DNA from: Veillonella rodentium | Lineage (GTDB): Bacteria; Bacillota; Negativicutes; Veillonellales; Veillonellaceae | Assembly: GCF_900187285.1 (NCBI RefSeq) | Contig: NZ_LT906470.1 | Coordinates: 883,501-947,500, forward strand | Direction: 5' to 3' | DNA: 64,000 nucleotides | In this document: positions 9,178 through 17,221 of the stretch, in pieces | Layout of the letters: the number at the start of each line of letters is the position of its first letter | Position numbering within the stretch: position 1 is the stretch's first letter | Notes under the pieces: model-generated | What the model was told of the DNA's origin: nothing | The model's database searches: none | What the model saw: the letters and a program-made list of their open reading frames with translations, nothing else | Program-made: the position numbers and the translations under genes

Positions 9178-9778
9178 ATCCTAGGACATCGATAAAGGCT
9201 TTCACCACATCGGGATCAAAGAGAGAGCCTGATGCACTGAAGAGTTCTTCTTTTGCTTTCGCCTTGGTCTTTGCCCAAAATTCGGTGGATGGATTAACCG
9301 TCGTGTCATAATAATCAGCAACGGCGATAATACGGGCGCCTAATGGAATATTAGCGCCGCGTAAATGCTTCGGATATCCGGAGCCATCCCATTTTTCGTG
9401 ATGATAGCGGATATAGGGCAAGATTTGCTGGCAACATGGATAGTTTTCAATCATGTTGGCACCGCTTGCAGCATGTTGTTTATATTTGGACATTTCTTGT
9501 TTGTTCAGATATGGACACTTTTGTATAAGTGCATTAGGTACCATTAAGAGACCTACATCGTGGAGTAAGGCGGCATGACGAATTTGCTCAATTTCATTTA
9601 GCGGCAATCCCATTTTTGCGGCGATACTGACCGCATAATTGGCAACCTGGATGGAATGCGTATATAGATGATAGCTTTTCATCTGTATCATCTGCAATAA
9701 TTGTGCACTGATGGCCTCTAGACTATCTTTCTCCAATTCATACAGCCCGGACGGCTGCATTAATGATAACATAAACAT
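9176..9778 (-). CDS. HD-GYP domain protein with altered motifs (c-di-GMP phosphodiesterase-like)
   Basis: A 200-residue, single-domain HD-GYP protein with no visible sensor or receiver domain. Metal-site residues are present: H41, H73-D74, H102, and H126-H127-E128 leading into DGSGYP (131-136). Departures from the usual pattern are HDVGLL where HDxGK is expected (Lys lost) and ADYYDTTVNPSTEF where DxxDALTxxRPYR is expected. It may therefore hydrolyse c-di-GMP weakly, act on another nucleotide, or only bind. The start has AAAGGGG upstream. It is monocistronic and convergent with comF. No diguanylate cyclase lies in the window. Confidence 0.82.
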   Translation of the reverse strand: MFMLSLMQPSGLYELEKDSLEAISAQLLQMIQMKSYHLYTHSIQVANYAVSIAAKMGLPLNEIEQIRHAALLHDVGLLMVPNALIQKCPYLNKQEMSKYKQHAASGANMIENYPCCQQILPYIRYHHEKWDGSGYPKHLRGANIPLGARIIAVADYYDTTVNPSTEFWAKTKAKAKEELFSASGSLFDPDVVKAFIDVLG

Positions 9779-10216
9779 AGTAAACCCCTTTACTCACCTA
9801 CATAATATATTATACATCCCCAAGTATAAATGTTTATATCGTACAACTTTTGGTTCGTTCTTTATTAACAGTATACGTATTATACACCATAAATTTTTTT
9901 TTGTGTATGAGACATATGTTCTCCTATGATGCTAGTATTCATATTTATCATACAAAAAATGATTGACTTTTTAGGAATGCAATAAGAATGGTGCTTTAAA
10001 AAATTGATTTAATAAAAATGATAGAATTATGAAGAAATTTTTATGTATTCTATTCCTATTTTCTATACAACGAAAAAAAGACTTGAAAAAATTATTTTTA
10101 TTCTACTGAGAATAAATAGTCGGTATGTTTGGTTATATTATGTGGGTAAAAGTTTTATGTTTATGTGGTATTAAAAGAATACATCAATTAAACCCTAAGG
10201 TTAATAGGCGTATACC
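9779..10216. other. AT-rich intergenic region without a supported gene
   Basis: This spacer lies between the HD-GYP start and the ncRNA promoter. It should hold the HD-GYP promoter (a minus-strand TATAAT lies at 9884-9879, with no good -35). An 8-bp inverted repeat TTTATTCT-ACTG-AGAATAAA is at 10097-10116. A 26-codon frame at 10029-10109 has no ribosome binding site and is not called. Nothing else was recognised. Confidence 0.6.
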
Positions 10217-10245
10217 TAGACAGTAATGAGAATATTATTTATAAT
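10217..10245 (+). promoter_or_regulatory. Sigma-A promoter of the structured ncRNA
   Basis: TAGACA (10217-10222), a 17-bp spacer and a perfect TATAAT (10240-10245). The predicted start near 10252-10254 falls just before the GGGTCTGTG that opens the outer helix of the RNA. Confidence 0.8.
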
Positions 10246-10252
10246 AACTTTA

Positions 10253-10486
10253 TACGGGTCTGTGGTTGCAAGTCGATGCCAGTCGCAGGCGAAACGATCC
10301 ACATAAGCAGCCCGAGAGGCTGTGAGCATGGTGCGGCTTAGGTGTAAGTCCTGCCGGTAACACGAGAGAAGTAGTAGTGGGGAGTCACAGACTTATGAGC
10401 GAACCTTCCAGCAGGCGAGTGTGGGGGCAAAAACCAGGTCAGCCGTATACAGGCACATGAGGCTTTTCTCATGTGCTTTTTCTTTT
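10253..10486 (+). ncRNA. Autonomous structured ncRNA, probable raiA-motif RNA
   Basis: About 234 nt, with its own promoter and terminator and no reading frame. Visible pairings: an outer helix GTCTGTG (10258-10264) with CACAGAC (10386-10392), extendable by two G-U pairs; hairpin CAGCC-CGAGA-GGCTG (10308-10322); a short hairpin GTGT/ACAC (10342-10345 with 10360-10363) whose loop CCTGCCGG (10350-10357) can pair with CCAGCAGG (10408-10415), a pseudoknot across the outer helix; and a 3' terminator hairpin. It is more GC-rich than its flanks, so it looks constrained. Its position between comF and hpf, its length and its complexity fit the raiA RNA class, usually found upstream of hpf/raiA. That family name is inference. 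It does not resemble RNase P, tmRNA, 6S or an S-box. Confidence 0.72.
10453..10486 (+). terminator. Intrinsic terminator of the ncRNA
   Basis: Perfect 9-bp stem GCACATGAG/CTCATGTGC (10453-10461 with 10468-10476), a 6-nt loop, and TTTTTCTTTT directly after. It is a textbook intrinsic terminator, so the RNA should not read into the ABC operon. Confidence 0.92.
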
Positions 10487-10634
10487 ATACATATGTATAT
10501 CAGCAAACGGTTATAAATCCTATGGCTAAAGCAAATAGAGTATACATTGGTGTAATAAATATTCATGGATTGTATAGCCGAAGAGGATTATATCGGAAAT
10601 ATAACGATTAAATGGAATAATATATACAAAAATA

Positions 10635-10663
10635 TTGACATATTTATACCTTGTGTCTATACT
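10635..10663 (+). promoter_or_regulatory. Sigma-A promoter of the amino-acid ABC operon
   Basis: Perfect TTGACA (10635-10640), 17-bp spacer, TATACT (10658-10663). It lies 42 bp before the start of the binding-protein gene. The rest of 10487-10705 shows no further recognised element. Confidence 0.85.
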
Positions 10664-10705
10664 ATCAATATAGTAATTGTAAATTAAGTTTATGAGGTTG
10701 ATACT

Positions 10706-11509
10706 ATGTTACATAATAAATTTAAAAAACTAATTCTTGGTAGTTGTATGTTGATTATGGCCGGTGCTGTTGTAGGTGGCTGTGGATCCACCGCTGACAC
10801 ATCTAATAAATTAATTGTAGGTACGAATGCTACCTTTGTACCGTTCGAATTTAAAGATGAAAAAACACAGGATTATACCGGTTTTGATATCGAATTGATT
10901 CGTGCAATCGGCAAGCGTATCAATAAAGATGTAGAACTTAAAAATGTTGCGTTTGATGCGTTGATTCCGGCTTTGAATACACACGATATCGATGTGGCCG
11001 CTTCCGGTATGACCATTACAAAAGCAAGAAGTGAAAAAGTATTATTCTCGTCTCCATATTATGAAAATGCTTTAGCCGTTGTATTTAAAGATGGTCAAAA
11101 TATCAACTCTCTAGATGATTTAAAAGGTAAGAAAATTGCGGCTCAATTAGGTACTACAGGTTCCGATTTGGCACATAAAATTGAAGGTACTACGGTAAAA
11201 GAATTTGACCATAGTAATGAAGCTCTGTTAGAATTACAAAATGGTGGGGCTGATGCAACGGTTATCGATTTGCCTGTGGCACAATATTACACTACAAAAC
11301 ATCCGGACCAACAGATTAAATATATGGCATATCCGAATACGAAAGAATATCTCGGTATTGCAATTAATAAAGATAATAAGGCTTTACAGGAACAAATAAA
11401 CAAAGCTATTGAAGAGATGAAGGCGGATGGCGAATTTAATGCATTATATAAAAAATGGTTTAATGTAGATGCACCTGCAGATATGCCCGTTGTTGTAGAT
11501 TTTAAATAG
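10706..11509 (+). CDS. Amino-acid ABC transporter substrate-binding lipoprotein
   Basis: Family 3 solute-binding protein that captures an amino acid for the adjacent transporter. A lipoprotein signal peptide ends in VGGC with the lipidated Cys at residue 26. The mature part begins with LIVGTNATFVPFEF, then GFDIELIRAIGKRI and the AASGMTITKARSEKVLFSSPYYE signature typical of polar or basic amino-acid binders. At 267 residues it is full length. It is first in a three-gene operon with its own consensus promoter. The substrate (Gln, Arg, His or similar) cannot be fixed from sequence alone. Confidence 0.93.
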   Translation: MLHNKFKKLILGSCMLIMAGAVVGGCGSTADTSNKLIVGTNATFVPFEFKDEKTQDYTGFDIELIRAIGKRINKDVELKNVAFDALIPALNTHDIDVAASGMTITKARSEKVLFSSPYYENALAVVFKDGQNINSLDDLKGKKIAAQLGTTGSDLAHKIEGTTVKEFDHSNEALLELQNGGADATVIDLPVAQYYTTKHPDQQIKYMAYPNTKEYLGIAINKDNKALQEQINKAIEEMKADGEFNALYKKWFNVDAPADMPVVVDFK

Positions 11510-11524
11510 TATAGGGAGTAATGA

Positions 11525-12175
11525 ATGGACTGGAATGTCATATCTAGTAATTTGCCGCTTTTATTGCAAGGAGCCCTAGTAACAGTAGAAATAACCGCAA
11601 TGTCGGTGGGGTGTGGATTTTTTATCGGGTTATTGGTGTCTTTAGCGAATTTATCAAATTTTAGTATAGTTAGACTATTGGCTAAATGTTATGTGGATAT
11701 AATTCGTGGTACCCCTCTTTTGGTACAAATATTTTTAATCTATTTTGCATTGCCGATGCTTACAGGACAGAGAATCGACCCGTTTATTGCTGCTGTAACC
11801 GCATGTAGTATTAACTCCGGTGCCTATGTTTCTGAAATTTTCCGTGCCGGTATTCAATCTATCGATAAAGGGCAGATGGAAGCGGGACGTTCTCTGGGGT
11901 TGACTTGGGGGCAAACGATGCGATATATCGTTATGCCGCAAGCTTTCAAAGCAATTATTCCTCCATTGGGGAATGAATTTATTGCGATGTTGAAAGATTC
12001 TTCATTGGTTTCTGTTATCGGATTTGAAGAGTTAACACGTCGCGGTCAATTAATTATTGCAAAAACGTATGCGTCATTTGAGATTTGGGGAACCGTTGCA
12101 ATTATTTATCTCATAATGACGGTGAGTATTTCACAATTAGTTGGATACCTTGAAAGGAAATACAGCATTAAATGA
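11525..12175 (+). CDS. Amino-acid ABC transporter permease (HisM/GlnP family)
   Basis: Inner-membrane permease with several hydrophobic helices in 216 residues. The EAA cytoplasmic loop reads [25 protein letters not shown] (about residues 119-143), the coupling site for the ATPase. [17 protein letters not shown] near residue 60 is typical of the polar amino-acid group. Its stop overlaps the start of the ATP-binding gene. Only one permease gene is present, so the channel is presumably a homodimer. Confidence 0.94.
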   Translation: MDWNVISSNLPLLLQGALVTVEITAMSVGCGFFIGLLVSLANLSNFSIVRLLAKCYVDIIRGTPLLVQIFLIYFALPMLTGQRIDPFIAAVTACSINSGAYVSEIFRAGIQSIDKGQMEAGRSLGLTWGQTMRYIVMPQAFKAIIPPLGNEFIAMLKDSSLVSVIGFEELTRRGQLIIAKTYASFEIWGTVAIIYLIMTVSISQLVGYLERKYSIK

Positions 12176-12891
12176 TTAGATTAGAAAATGTACATAAAAC
12201 CTTCGGTAAAAATGAAGTACTTAAAGGTATCAATTTGCATATTGAACAGGGGCAAGTTGTGGTAATCATCGGTCCGTCCGGATCCGGTAAAAGTACGGTG
12301 TTGCGTACGATGAATTACTTGGAAGAGCCTACATCGGGCAAGGTTATTGTAGATGGCATGGATTTGGCTGATAAGACGAAATTGAACGAAGTACGCGCTG
12401 AAGTGGGAATGGTATTCCAAAATTTCAATTTATTTCCTCATATGACAGTAATGGAGAATCTAACACTGGCGCAAAAGAAGGTGCGTAAACTATCTGATGA
12501 GGAGGCTAAGAAAGTCGGACAAGCTTTACTTGATCGAGTAGGTTTAGCTGATAAGGCAAATGCGTATCCCGATTCCTTATCGGGCGGGCAAAAACAACGT
12601 GTGGCTATCGCTCGTGCGTTAGCGATGAAACCGAAAGTAATGCTTTTTGATGAGCCGACTTCCGCTCTTGATCCGGAAATGGTTCGGGAAGTACTTGATG
12701 TTATGAAGTCTCTTGCTTATGAGGGGATGACGATGGTTATCGTTACTCACGAAATGAATTTTGCGAAAGAAGTGGCGGACCGAGTGCTGTTTGTAGACGG
12801 CGGTTTAATCTTAGAGGATGATACTCCTAAACATGTATTTGAAGCGCCGACGAATGATAGAACAAAATTATTCCTATCTAAAATTTTATAA
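12172..12891 (+). CDS. Amino-acid ABC transporter ATP-binding protein (GlnQ-like)
   Basis: ATPase of the transporter, 239 residues. Walker [10 protein letters not shown] near residue 34, Q-loop [14 protein letters not shown] signature LSGGQKQR, Walker [14 protein letters not shown] and the H-loop VTHEMNFA are all intact. It is the last gene of the operon. A strong terminator lies about 50 bp downstream. Confidence 0.95.
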   Translation: MIRLENVHKTFGKNEVLKGINLHIEQGQVVVIIGPSGSGKSTVLRTMNYLEEPTSGKVIVDGMDLADKTKLNEVRAEVGMVFQNFNLFPHMTVMENLTLAQKKVRKLSDEEAKKVGQALLDRVGLADKANAYPDSLSGGQKQRVAIARALAMKPKVMLFDEPTSALDPEMVREVLDVMKSLAYEGMTMVIVTHEMNFAKEVADRVLFVDGGLILEDDTPKHVFEAPTNDRTKLFLSKIL

Positions 12892-12941
12892 TGATCAGTC
12901 ATAATCGATAGACATCAGATTAGTCATAATTGAGAGATATT

Positions 12942-12984
12942 AAGAGGTGTGATTACATTGTGTTTTAATTACATCTCTTTTTTG
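12942..12984 (+). terminator. Intrinsic terminator of the amino-acid ABC operon
   Basis: A 14-bp stem with two G-U pairs (12942-12955 with 12966-12979), a 10-nt loop and a T-run at 12978-12983. Confidence 0.8.
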
Positions 12985-13350
12985 TTCATGAAGAAAACTG
13001 AAATGGTTCATATTTAAATTCATGATAAATGAATGGCTTTATACCTATAAAAAATTATGATGATGGCAATTCCTAGTCGTGAAAATAAGTGTGTCAAACA
13101 GTGAATATATAGACAGTTAAATCTATAAAAATCGATTATGCCTATAAATATTTGTGATATAACAATAATTTATGCATTCAACGGTGTAACTGATAATTTT
13201 TAATGCATACTTTTATTATTAATATGATGTTGATCTGCTTTTGTCATGAACTCTTATAATTCGATTTATAACGGATGTTGCGAGTATAACAAGAAAATTA
13301 TCTCCAATAAAAAAATTTTGTATATTCATTAAGAGCGCGGTTAATAACGT
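12985..13350. other. AT-rich intergenic region without a supported gene
   Basis: No credible reading frame. A TATGCATT/AATGCATA inverted repeat with a T-rich tail lies near 13170-13215 and could be a weak terminator or a protein site. Upstream, at about 12898 and 12922, AGTCATAAT occurs twice as a direct repeat. Nothing else stood out. Confidence 0.5.
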
Positions 13351-13379
13351 TTGATATTTTATACATGCTGTGTTATGAT
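13351..13379 (+). promoter_or_regulatory. Sigma-A promoter of cspA
   Basis: TTGATA (13351-13356), 17-bp spacer, TATGAT (13374-13379). It predicts a leader of about 40 nt ending in a strong AGGAGG. That is short for a cold-shock leader, so control by a long thermosensing 5' UTR as in E. coli cspA is unlikely. Confidence 0.7.
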
Positions 13380-13426
13380 ACAAATGTAGTGCAAGACAAT
13401 ATATATATTTTTAGGAGGATGTTACC

Positions 13427-13624
13427 ATGTTAGGTAAAGTGAAATGGTTTAGCGCAGAAAAAGGTTATGGCTTTATTGAAAGAGAAGACGGTAGCGATGT
13501 GTTCGTGCATTACTCTGCAATTCAAGATGAAGGATTTAAATCTTTGACTGAAGGTCAAAATGTTGAATTCGAAATCGTTGATGGCAACCGTGGCCCTCAA
13601 GCTGCAAATGTTGTTAAAGCGTAA
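13427..13624 (+). CDS. cspA: Cold shock protein, CspA family
   Basis: Single cold-shock domain of 65 residues that binds single-stranded nucleic acid and acts as an RNA chaperone. RNP1 reads KGYGFIE and RNP2 reads DVFVHYSAI, with the usual [17 protein letters not shown] start. It is monocistronic, with its own promoter, a strong ribosome binding site (AGGAGG) and a terminator about 40 bp past the stop. It sits between the ABC operon and hpf, which is not its usual position in related genomes. Confidence 0.96.
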   Translation: MLGKVKWFSAEKGYGFIEREDGSDVFVHYSAIQDEGFKSLTEGQNVEFEIVDGNRGPQAANVVKA

Positions 13625-13662
13625 TCACATACTGAAAAATACATAAATACAACATAAATTAG

Positions 13663-13692
13663 ATCCCGATATCCTTTGGTATTGGGATTTTT
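13663..13692 (+). terminator. Intrinsic terminator of cspA
   Basis: Stem ATCCCGATA/TATTGGGAT (13663-13671 with 13680-13688, one G-U pair), an 8-nt loop and a T-run to 13692. Confidence 0.8.
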
Positions 13693-13794
13693 GAGTTATC
13701 TTATAAAGCGATTTTATAATTCTGCAAAAATTAAAAAAATTTTTTCTAATAAAAAGAGGAGTTTAACCGCCTTGTGTAGAAATACTAAATATAG

Positions 13795-13838
13795 CACGAG
13801 ACATTAGTATAAATTATGTAAAGCACTCGTATCTCGTG
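13795..13838 (+). promoter_or_regulatory. Inverted repeat in the hpf upstream region
   Basis: CACGAGA (13795-13801) and TCTCGTG (13832-13838) form a perfect 7-bp inverted repeat around a 30-nt AT-rich segment containing TATAAAT. It could be a 5' UTR hairpin or an operator around the hpf promoter. No consensus -35 was found, so the promoter is not assigned. Confidence 0.35.
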
Positions 13839-13865
13839 GTTGATTTTTAGAAAGGGTGTTGACTT

Positions 13866-14393
13866 ATGAAAGTAGCTATCAGAGGTAAAAACATTGAAGT
13901 GACAAATGCTCTTCGCGAGTATATCGAAAAAAGATTGAGCAAATTGACCCGTTACTTTGATGATGAGTTAGATGCACAAGCGGTGCTATCCGTTGTAAGA
14001 GATAAATCTACTATAGAAATTACTTGTTTTGTGGATAAAATCGTACTTCGCGGTGTAGAAACAAATGATGATATGTATGCAGCTATCGATTTAGTTGTAG
14101 ATAAAATTATTCGACAAATTCACAAACATAAAACTCGTTTAGCTAAACGTTTCAAAAAACAGGAAGCGTTCCATCCTGCTCAACTGGATGTACCTGTGGA
14201 AGAAGAAACCATCGAAGTTGTAAAACGGAAGCATTTTGCTGTACGTCCAATGGATGTAGAGGAAGCTATTTTGCAAATGAATCTTATCGGACATGATTTC
14301 TTCATGTTCTTCAATGCGGAAACGGAAAGTATGAATGTCGTATATCGCAGACATGATGGGTTCTACGGTTTGATTGAACCGGAACTTCAATAA
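13866..14393 (+). CDS. hpf: Ribosome hibernation promoting factor, long form (HPF/RaiA family)
   Basis: Binds idle 70S ribosomes in the decoding channel and pairs them into 100S dimers in stationary phase. Residues 1 to about 95 are the S30AE domain (MKVAIRGKNIEVTNALREYI). Residues about 118-175 are the C-terminal dimerisation domain of long HPF (VKRKHFAVRPMDVEEAILQM). Length 175 is typical for Firmicutes. A ribosome binding site (GAAAGGGTG) precedes the start. It is followed by secA and prfB in the conserved order, while comF and the probable raiA RNA are displaced upstream. Confidence 0.95.
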   Translation: MKVAIRGKNIEVTNALREYIEKRLSKLTRYFDDELDAQAVLSVVRDKSTIEITCFVDKIVLRGVETNDDMYAAIDLVVDKIIRQIHKHKTRLAKRFKKQEAFHPAQLDVPVEEETIEVVKRKHFAVRPMDVEEAILQMNLIGHDFFMFFNAETESMNVVYRRHDGFYGLIEPELQ

Positions 14394-14459
14394 TTGATAA
14401 TATCGGTTGACCATTTATTCTAAACTCCTTTCTATTGTCAGAGTCGGCCGATTATTATA

Positions 14460-14494
14460 AAAAAGTGGATGACTATTTATGTCATCCACTTTTT
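14460..14494. terminator. Bidirectional intrinsic terminator after hpf
   Basis: Perfect 14-bp stem AAAAAGTGGATGAC/GTCATCCACTTTTT (14460-14473 with 14481-14494), a 7-nt loop, A-run before and T-run after. A separate 10-bp hairpin with two G-U pairs (14402-14411 with 14443-14452) precedes it and has no T-run. Confidence 0.88.
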
Positions 14495-14600
14495 ATGTGT
14501 AGACTTTTCTAGATCGACTGTCAATGAAAGTATATCAGGTTAAAAATATATCTTTTAATTTTGAGTTTATTATGGAACGGTAATGTGGAGAAATAATAGT

Positions 14601-14640
14601 AAAACACCTTGAATTCTTTGACTATTCAAGGCGTTTTCGT
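14601..14640 (+). terminator. Terminator-like hairpin overlapping the secA promoter
   Basis: AAAACACCTTGAA (14601-14613) pairs with TTCAAGGCGTTTT (14625-14637) with one mismatch and ends in TTTT. The secA -35 box lies in the loop and the right arm is the promoter spacer. Confidence 0.55.
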
Positions 14641-14646
14641 TATAAT
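14618..14646 (+). promoter_or_regulatory. Sigma-A promoter of secA
   Basis: TTGACT (14618-14623), 17-bp spacer, perfect TATAAT (14641-14646). It predicts a start near 14653, about 40 nt before the chosen TTG start codon. Confidence 0.8.
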
Positions 14647-14692
14647 AAATTAGATAAGATAATGTAAGATGTCCTGTAGAGGAGTGATTTGT

Positions 14693-17128
14693 TTGTTAGG
14701 CTTTTTACAAAGGCTAATTGGCAATAATAGCGCTCATGAAATTAAGAAGATGCGCACTATTGTCGACCATATTAATGAAATTGAACCTAATTATGTAAAG
14801 CTCAGTGATACTAATTTAGTTGCTAAAACAGATGAGTTTAAGCGTCGCATACAAAAGGGTGAATCCCTGGATGATATATTACCGGAAGCATTTGCTGTCG
14901 TTCGCGAAGCATCTAAACGCGTGTTGGGAATGCGTCATTTTGATACGCAAATGATCGGCGGTATTGCACTTCATCGTGGAAATATTTCAGAAATGCGTAC
15001 CGGTGAAGGTAAAACCTTGGTAGCGACATTGCCGGTATATTTAAATGCCCTTACAGGTAAAGGTGTTCATGTTGTTACTGTCAATGATTATTTGGCTACG
15101 CGTGATAGCGAGTGGATGGGGAAATTATATAAATTTTTAGGACTATCTGTCGGTCTTATCGTAGCAAACCTTGATTATAATCAACGTAAGGAAGCTTATT
15201 CTTGCGATATTACATATGGTACAAATAATGAGTTCGGGTTTGACTATCTGCGTGATAACATGGTATCCGATGCATCGCAAATGGTGCAGCGGCCTTTGAA
15301 TTATGCTATCGTCGATGAAGTTGACTCTATTCTTATCGATGAGGCTAGAACTCCATTGATTATTTCGGGACCTGGTCAACGTTCTACGGATAATTATTAT
15401 AAGTTGGCTAAAATCGTTCCTCATCTTGTAAAAGATGAAGACTATACGATTGATGAAAAACAGAAGACCATTGCGCCTACGGATTCGGGTATTGCTAAAG
15501 TGGAAAAAATGCTTGGCGTTGAAAATCTGTATGATTCTGAAAATATCGAGTTGAATCATTTGCTCGGTGCCTCCTTACGTGCTTACGCAATGATGCATCG
15601 CGATGTCGATTATGTGGTCAAGGACAATGAAGTCGTTATTGTCGATGAATTTACGGGACGTTTGATGTTCGGCCGCCGTTATTCCGATGGCTTGCATCAG
15701 GCAATCGAAGCAAAGGAAGGATTACAGGTTGAACGTGAAAGCCAGACCTTGGCATCCATTACATTTCAGAACTATTTCCGTATGTATGAAAAGTTAGCAG
15801 GTATGACCGGTACAGCCAAAACGGAAGAAAAGGAATTCAACGATATTTACGGATTGGACGTATTGCCGATTCCACCTAATAAACCGTTGGCCCGTGTGGA
15901 TTTACCGGATCAGATTTTTAAAACGAAGGCTGCTAAGTATCGTGCCGTTGTACGAAATGCTGTAGAGCGCCATCAGAAGGGGCAACCGATTTTGATCGGT
16001 ACAACTTCCATCACGCAATCTGAAGAACTTTCAGATATGCTGTTACGTGCCGGTGTACCTCACAAGGTTTTGAACGCGAAACATCATGAAAAAGAAGCGG
16101 AAATCATTGCAGATGCGGGCCAAATGGGTATGGTGACCATTGCCACGAACATGGCCGGTCGCGGTACTGATATTTCCCTCGGTGAAGGTGTGGCTGAACT
16201 CGGCGGTTTGGCTATTTTAGGTACGGAACGTCATGAAAGCCGTCGTATCGATAATCAATTACGCGGTCGTGCAGGCCGTCAAGGTGACCCGGGGTCATCG
16301 CAGTTCTTCTTGTCCTTAGAGGATGATTTGATGCGTATCTTTGGTGCCGACAATATTTCGGGCATCATGGATAAATTAGGCATGGAAGAAGACGAGCCTA
16401 TCGAACATTCGTTGATTACTAAATCAATTGAACGAGCTCAAAAGAAAGTAGAAGATCATAACTATAATATTCGTAAGTATGTCCTTGAATATGATGATGT
16501 TATGAATCAACAACGTGAAGTCCTGTATGAACAACGTCGTCGCATTTTATGCAATGAATCGTTGCGTGAAACTATAGATGAAATGATTAATAAGCTGGTG
16601 ACTGAGTCTGTAGATACTTATGCAGATGAAAAACTCTATCCGGAGGAATGGGACTATGAAGGCTTATATAAACATTTGAGTCAATACTTCTTAACAGAAG
16701 ATATTATGTCAGCTCAAGATATGGAGGAATATAGTCGTCAGGACCTTTTGGAACGCTTATTGGATATTGCTCATGAAGAGTACCAAGATCGTGTGGATAT
16801 GCTTGGCGAAGCTATGTTCGGACAACTTGAAAAGGCTATTATGTTGCGCGTTGTTGATAACAAATGGATGGAACATTTGGATAATATGGACATGTTGCGT
16901 GAAGGTATCGGTCTTCGTGCATATGGACAAAAAAATCCGTTGGTGGAATATAAATTTGAAGCCTATGAAATGTTCCAACGTATGATTGAAGCGATTCAAG
17001 ATGAAACAATCATGGCGTTATACAAAATTCGTGCACAATTGATTGAGGAAATTGAACAACCTGTTGATCACTTGGAAGGTGCACAACCCCATCATGAAGA
17101 TGTGTTGGAGCCACAAAATATAGATTAA
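14693..17128 (+). CDS. secA: Preprotein translocase ATPase SecA
   Basis: Motor that pushes unfolded secretory proteins through SecYEG. DEAD motor motifs are visible: [14 protein letters not shown] (Walker A) and [20 protein letters not shown] (Walker B). Then come the preprotein-binding domain, the second RecA fold with GRGTDI and [11 protein letters not shown], and the helical scaffold. The TTG at 14693 was chosen because AGGAG (14680-14684) sits 8 nt upstream and the protein then starts [12 protein letters not shown] as in the family; an ATG at 14669 lacks a ribosome binding site. Length is 811. It lacks the C-terminal cysteine-rich zinc motif seen in many SecA proteins. secA-prfB order is conserved in Firmicutes. 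Confidence 0.96.
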   Translation: MLGFLQRLIGNNSAHEIKKMRTIVDHINEIEPNYVKLSDTNLVAKTDEFKRRIQKGESLDDILPEAFAVVREASKRVLGMRHFDTQMIGGIALHRGNISEMRTGEGKTLVATLPVYLNALTGKGVHVVTVNDYLATRDSEWMGKLYKFLGLSVGLIVANLDYNQRKEAYSCDITYGTNNEFGFDYLRDNMVSDASQMVQRPLNYAIVDEVDSILIDEARTPLIISGPGQRSTDNYYKLAKIVPHLVKDEDYTIDEKQKTIAPTDSGIAKVEKMLGVENLYDSENIELNHLLGASLRAYAMMHRDVDYVVKDNEVVIVDEFTGRLMFGRRYSDGLHQAIEAKEGLQVERESQTLASITFQNYFRMYEKLAGMTGTAKTEEKEFNDIYGLDVLPIPPNKPLARVDLPDQIFKTKAAKYRAVVRNAVERHQKGQPILIGTTSITQSEELSDMLLRAGVPHKVLNAKHHEKEAEIIADAGQMGMVTIATNMAGRGTDISLGEGVAELGGLAILGTERHESRRIDNQLRGRAGRQGDPGSSQFFLSLEDDLMRIFGADNISGIMDKLGMEEDEPIEHSLITKSIERAQKKVEDHNYNIRKYVLEYDDVMNQQREVLYEQRRRILCNESLRETIDEMINKLVTESVDTYADEKLYPEEWDYEGLYKHLSQYFLTEDIMSAQDMEEYSRQDLLERLLDIAHEEYQDRVDMLGEAMFGQLEKAIMLRVVDNKWMEHLDNMDMLREGIGLRAYGQKNPLVEYKFEAYEMFQRMIEAIQDETIMALYKIRAQLIEEIEQPVDHLEGAQPHHEDVLEPQNID

Positions 17129-17136
17129 AATTTGTG

Positions 17137-17187
17137 AATGGCACGTTGCTCAGTGGGAGATCTTTTGGGCGACGGCCATTTTCATTT
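17137..17187 (+). terminator. Terminator-like hairpin between secA and prfB
   Basis: A 14-bp stem with one bulged A and two G-U pairs (17137-17151 with 17167-17180) encloses a 15-nt loop and is followed by TTCATTTT. It may partly uncouple prfB from secA; no prfB promoter was identified after it. Confidence 0.45.
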
Positions 17188-17221
17188 TACTGGAGTCATT
17201 ATCGAAGGTGGTGAACATAAA

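Noticed and set aside
10029-10109. 26-codon frame starting MKKFLCILFLFS, ending inside a small inverted repeat
   Set aside because: No ribosome binding site, very AT-rich, and no conserved feature; more likely chance in low-complexity sequence.
10097-10116. Inverted repeat TTTATTCT-ACTG-AGAATAAA as a Fur- or PerR-type operator
   Set aside because: It does not match those consensus boxes and is not placed over a recognised promoter; kept only as a note.
10253-10486. Group II intron fragment, cobalamin riboswitch, RNase P RNA or IS605-type guide RNA
   Set aside because: No maturase or transposase ORF nearby, no recognisable domain V, B12-box or RNase P core, and the unit has its own promoter and terminator.
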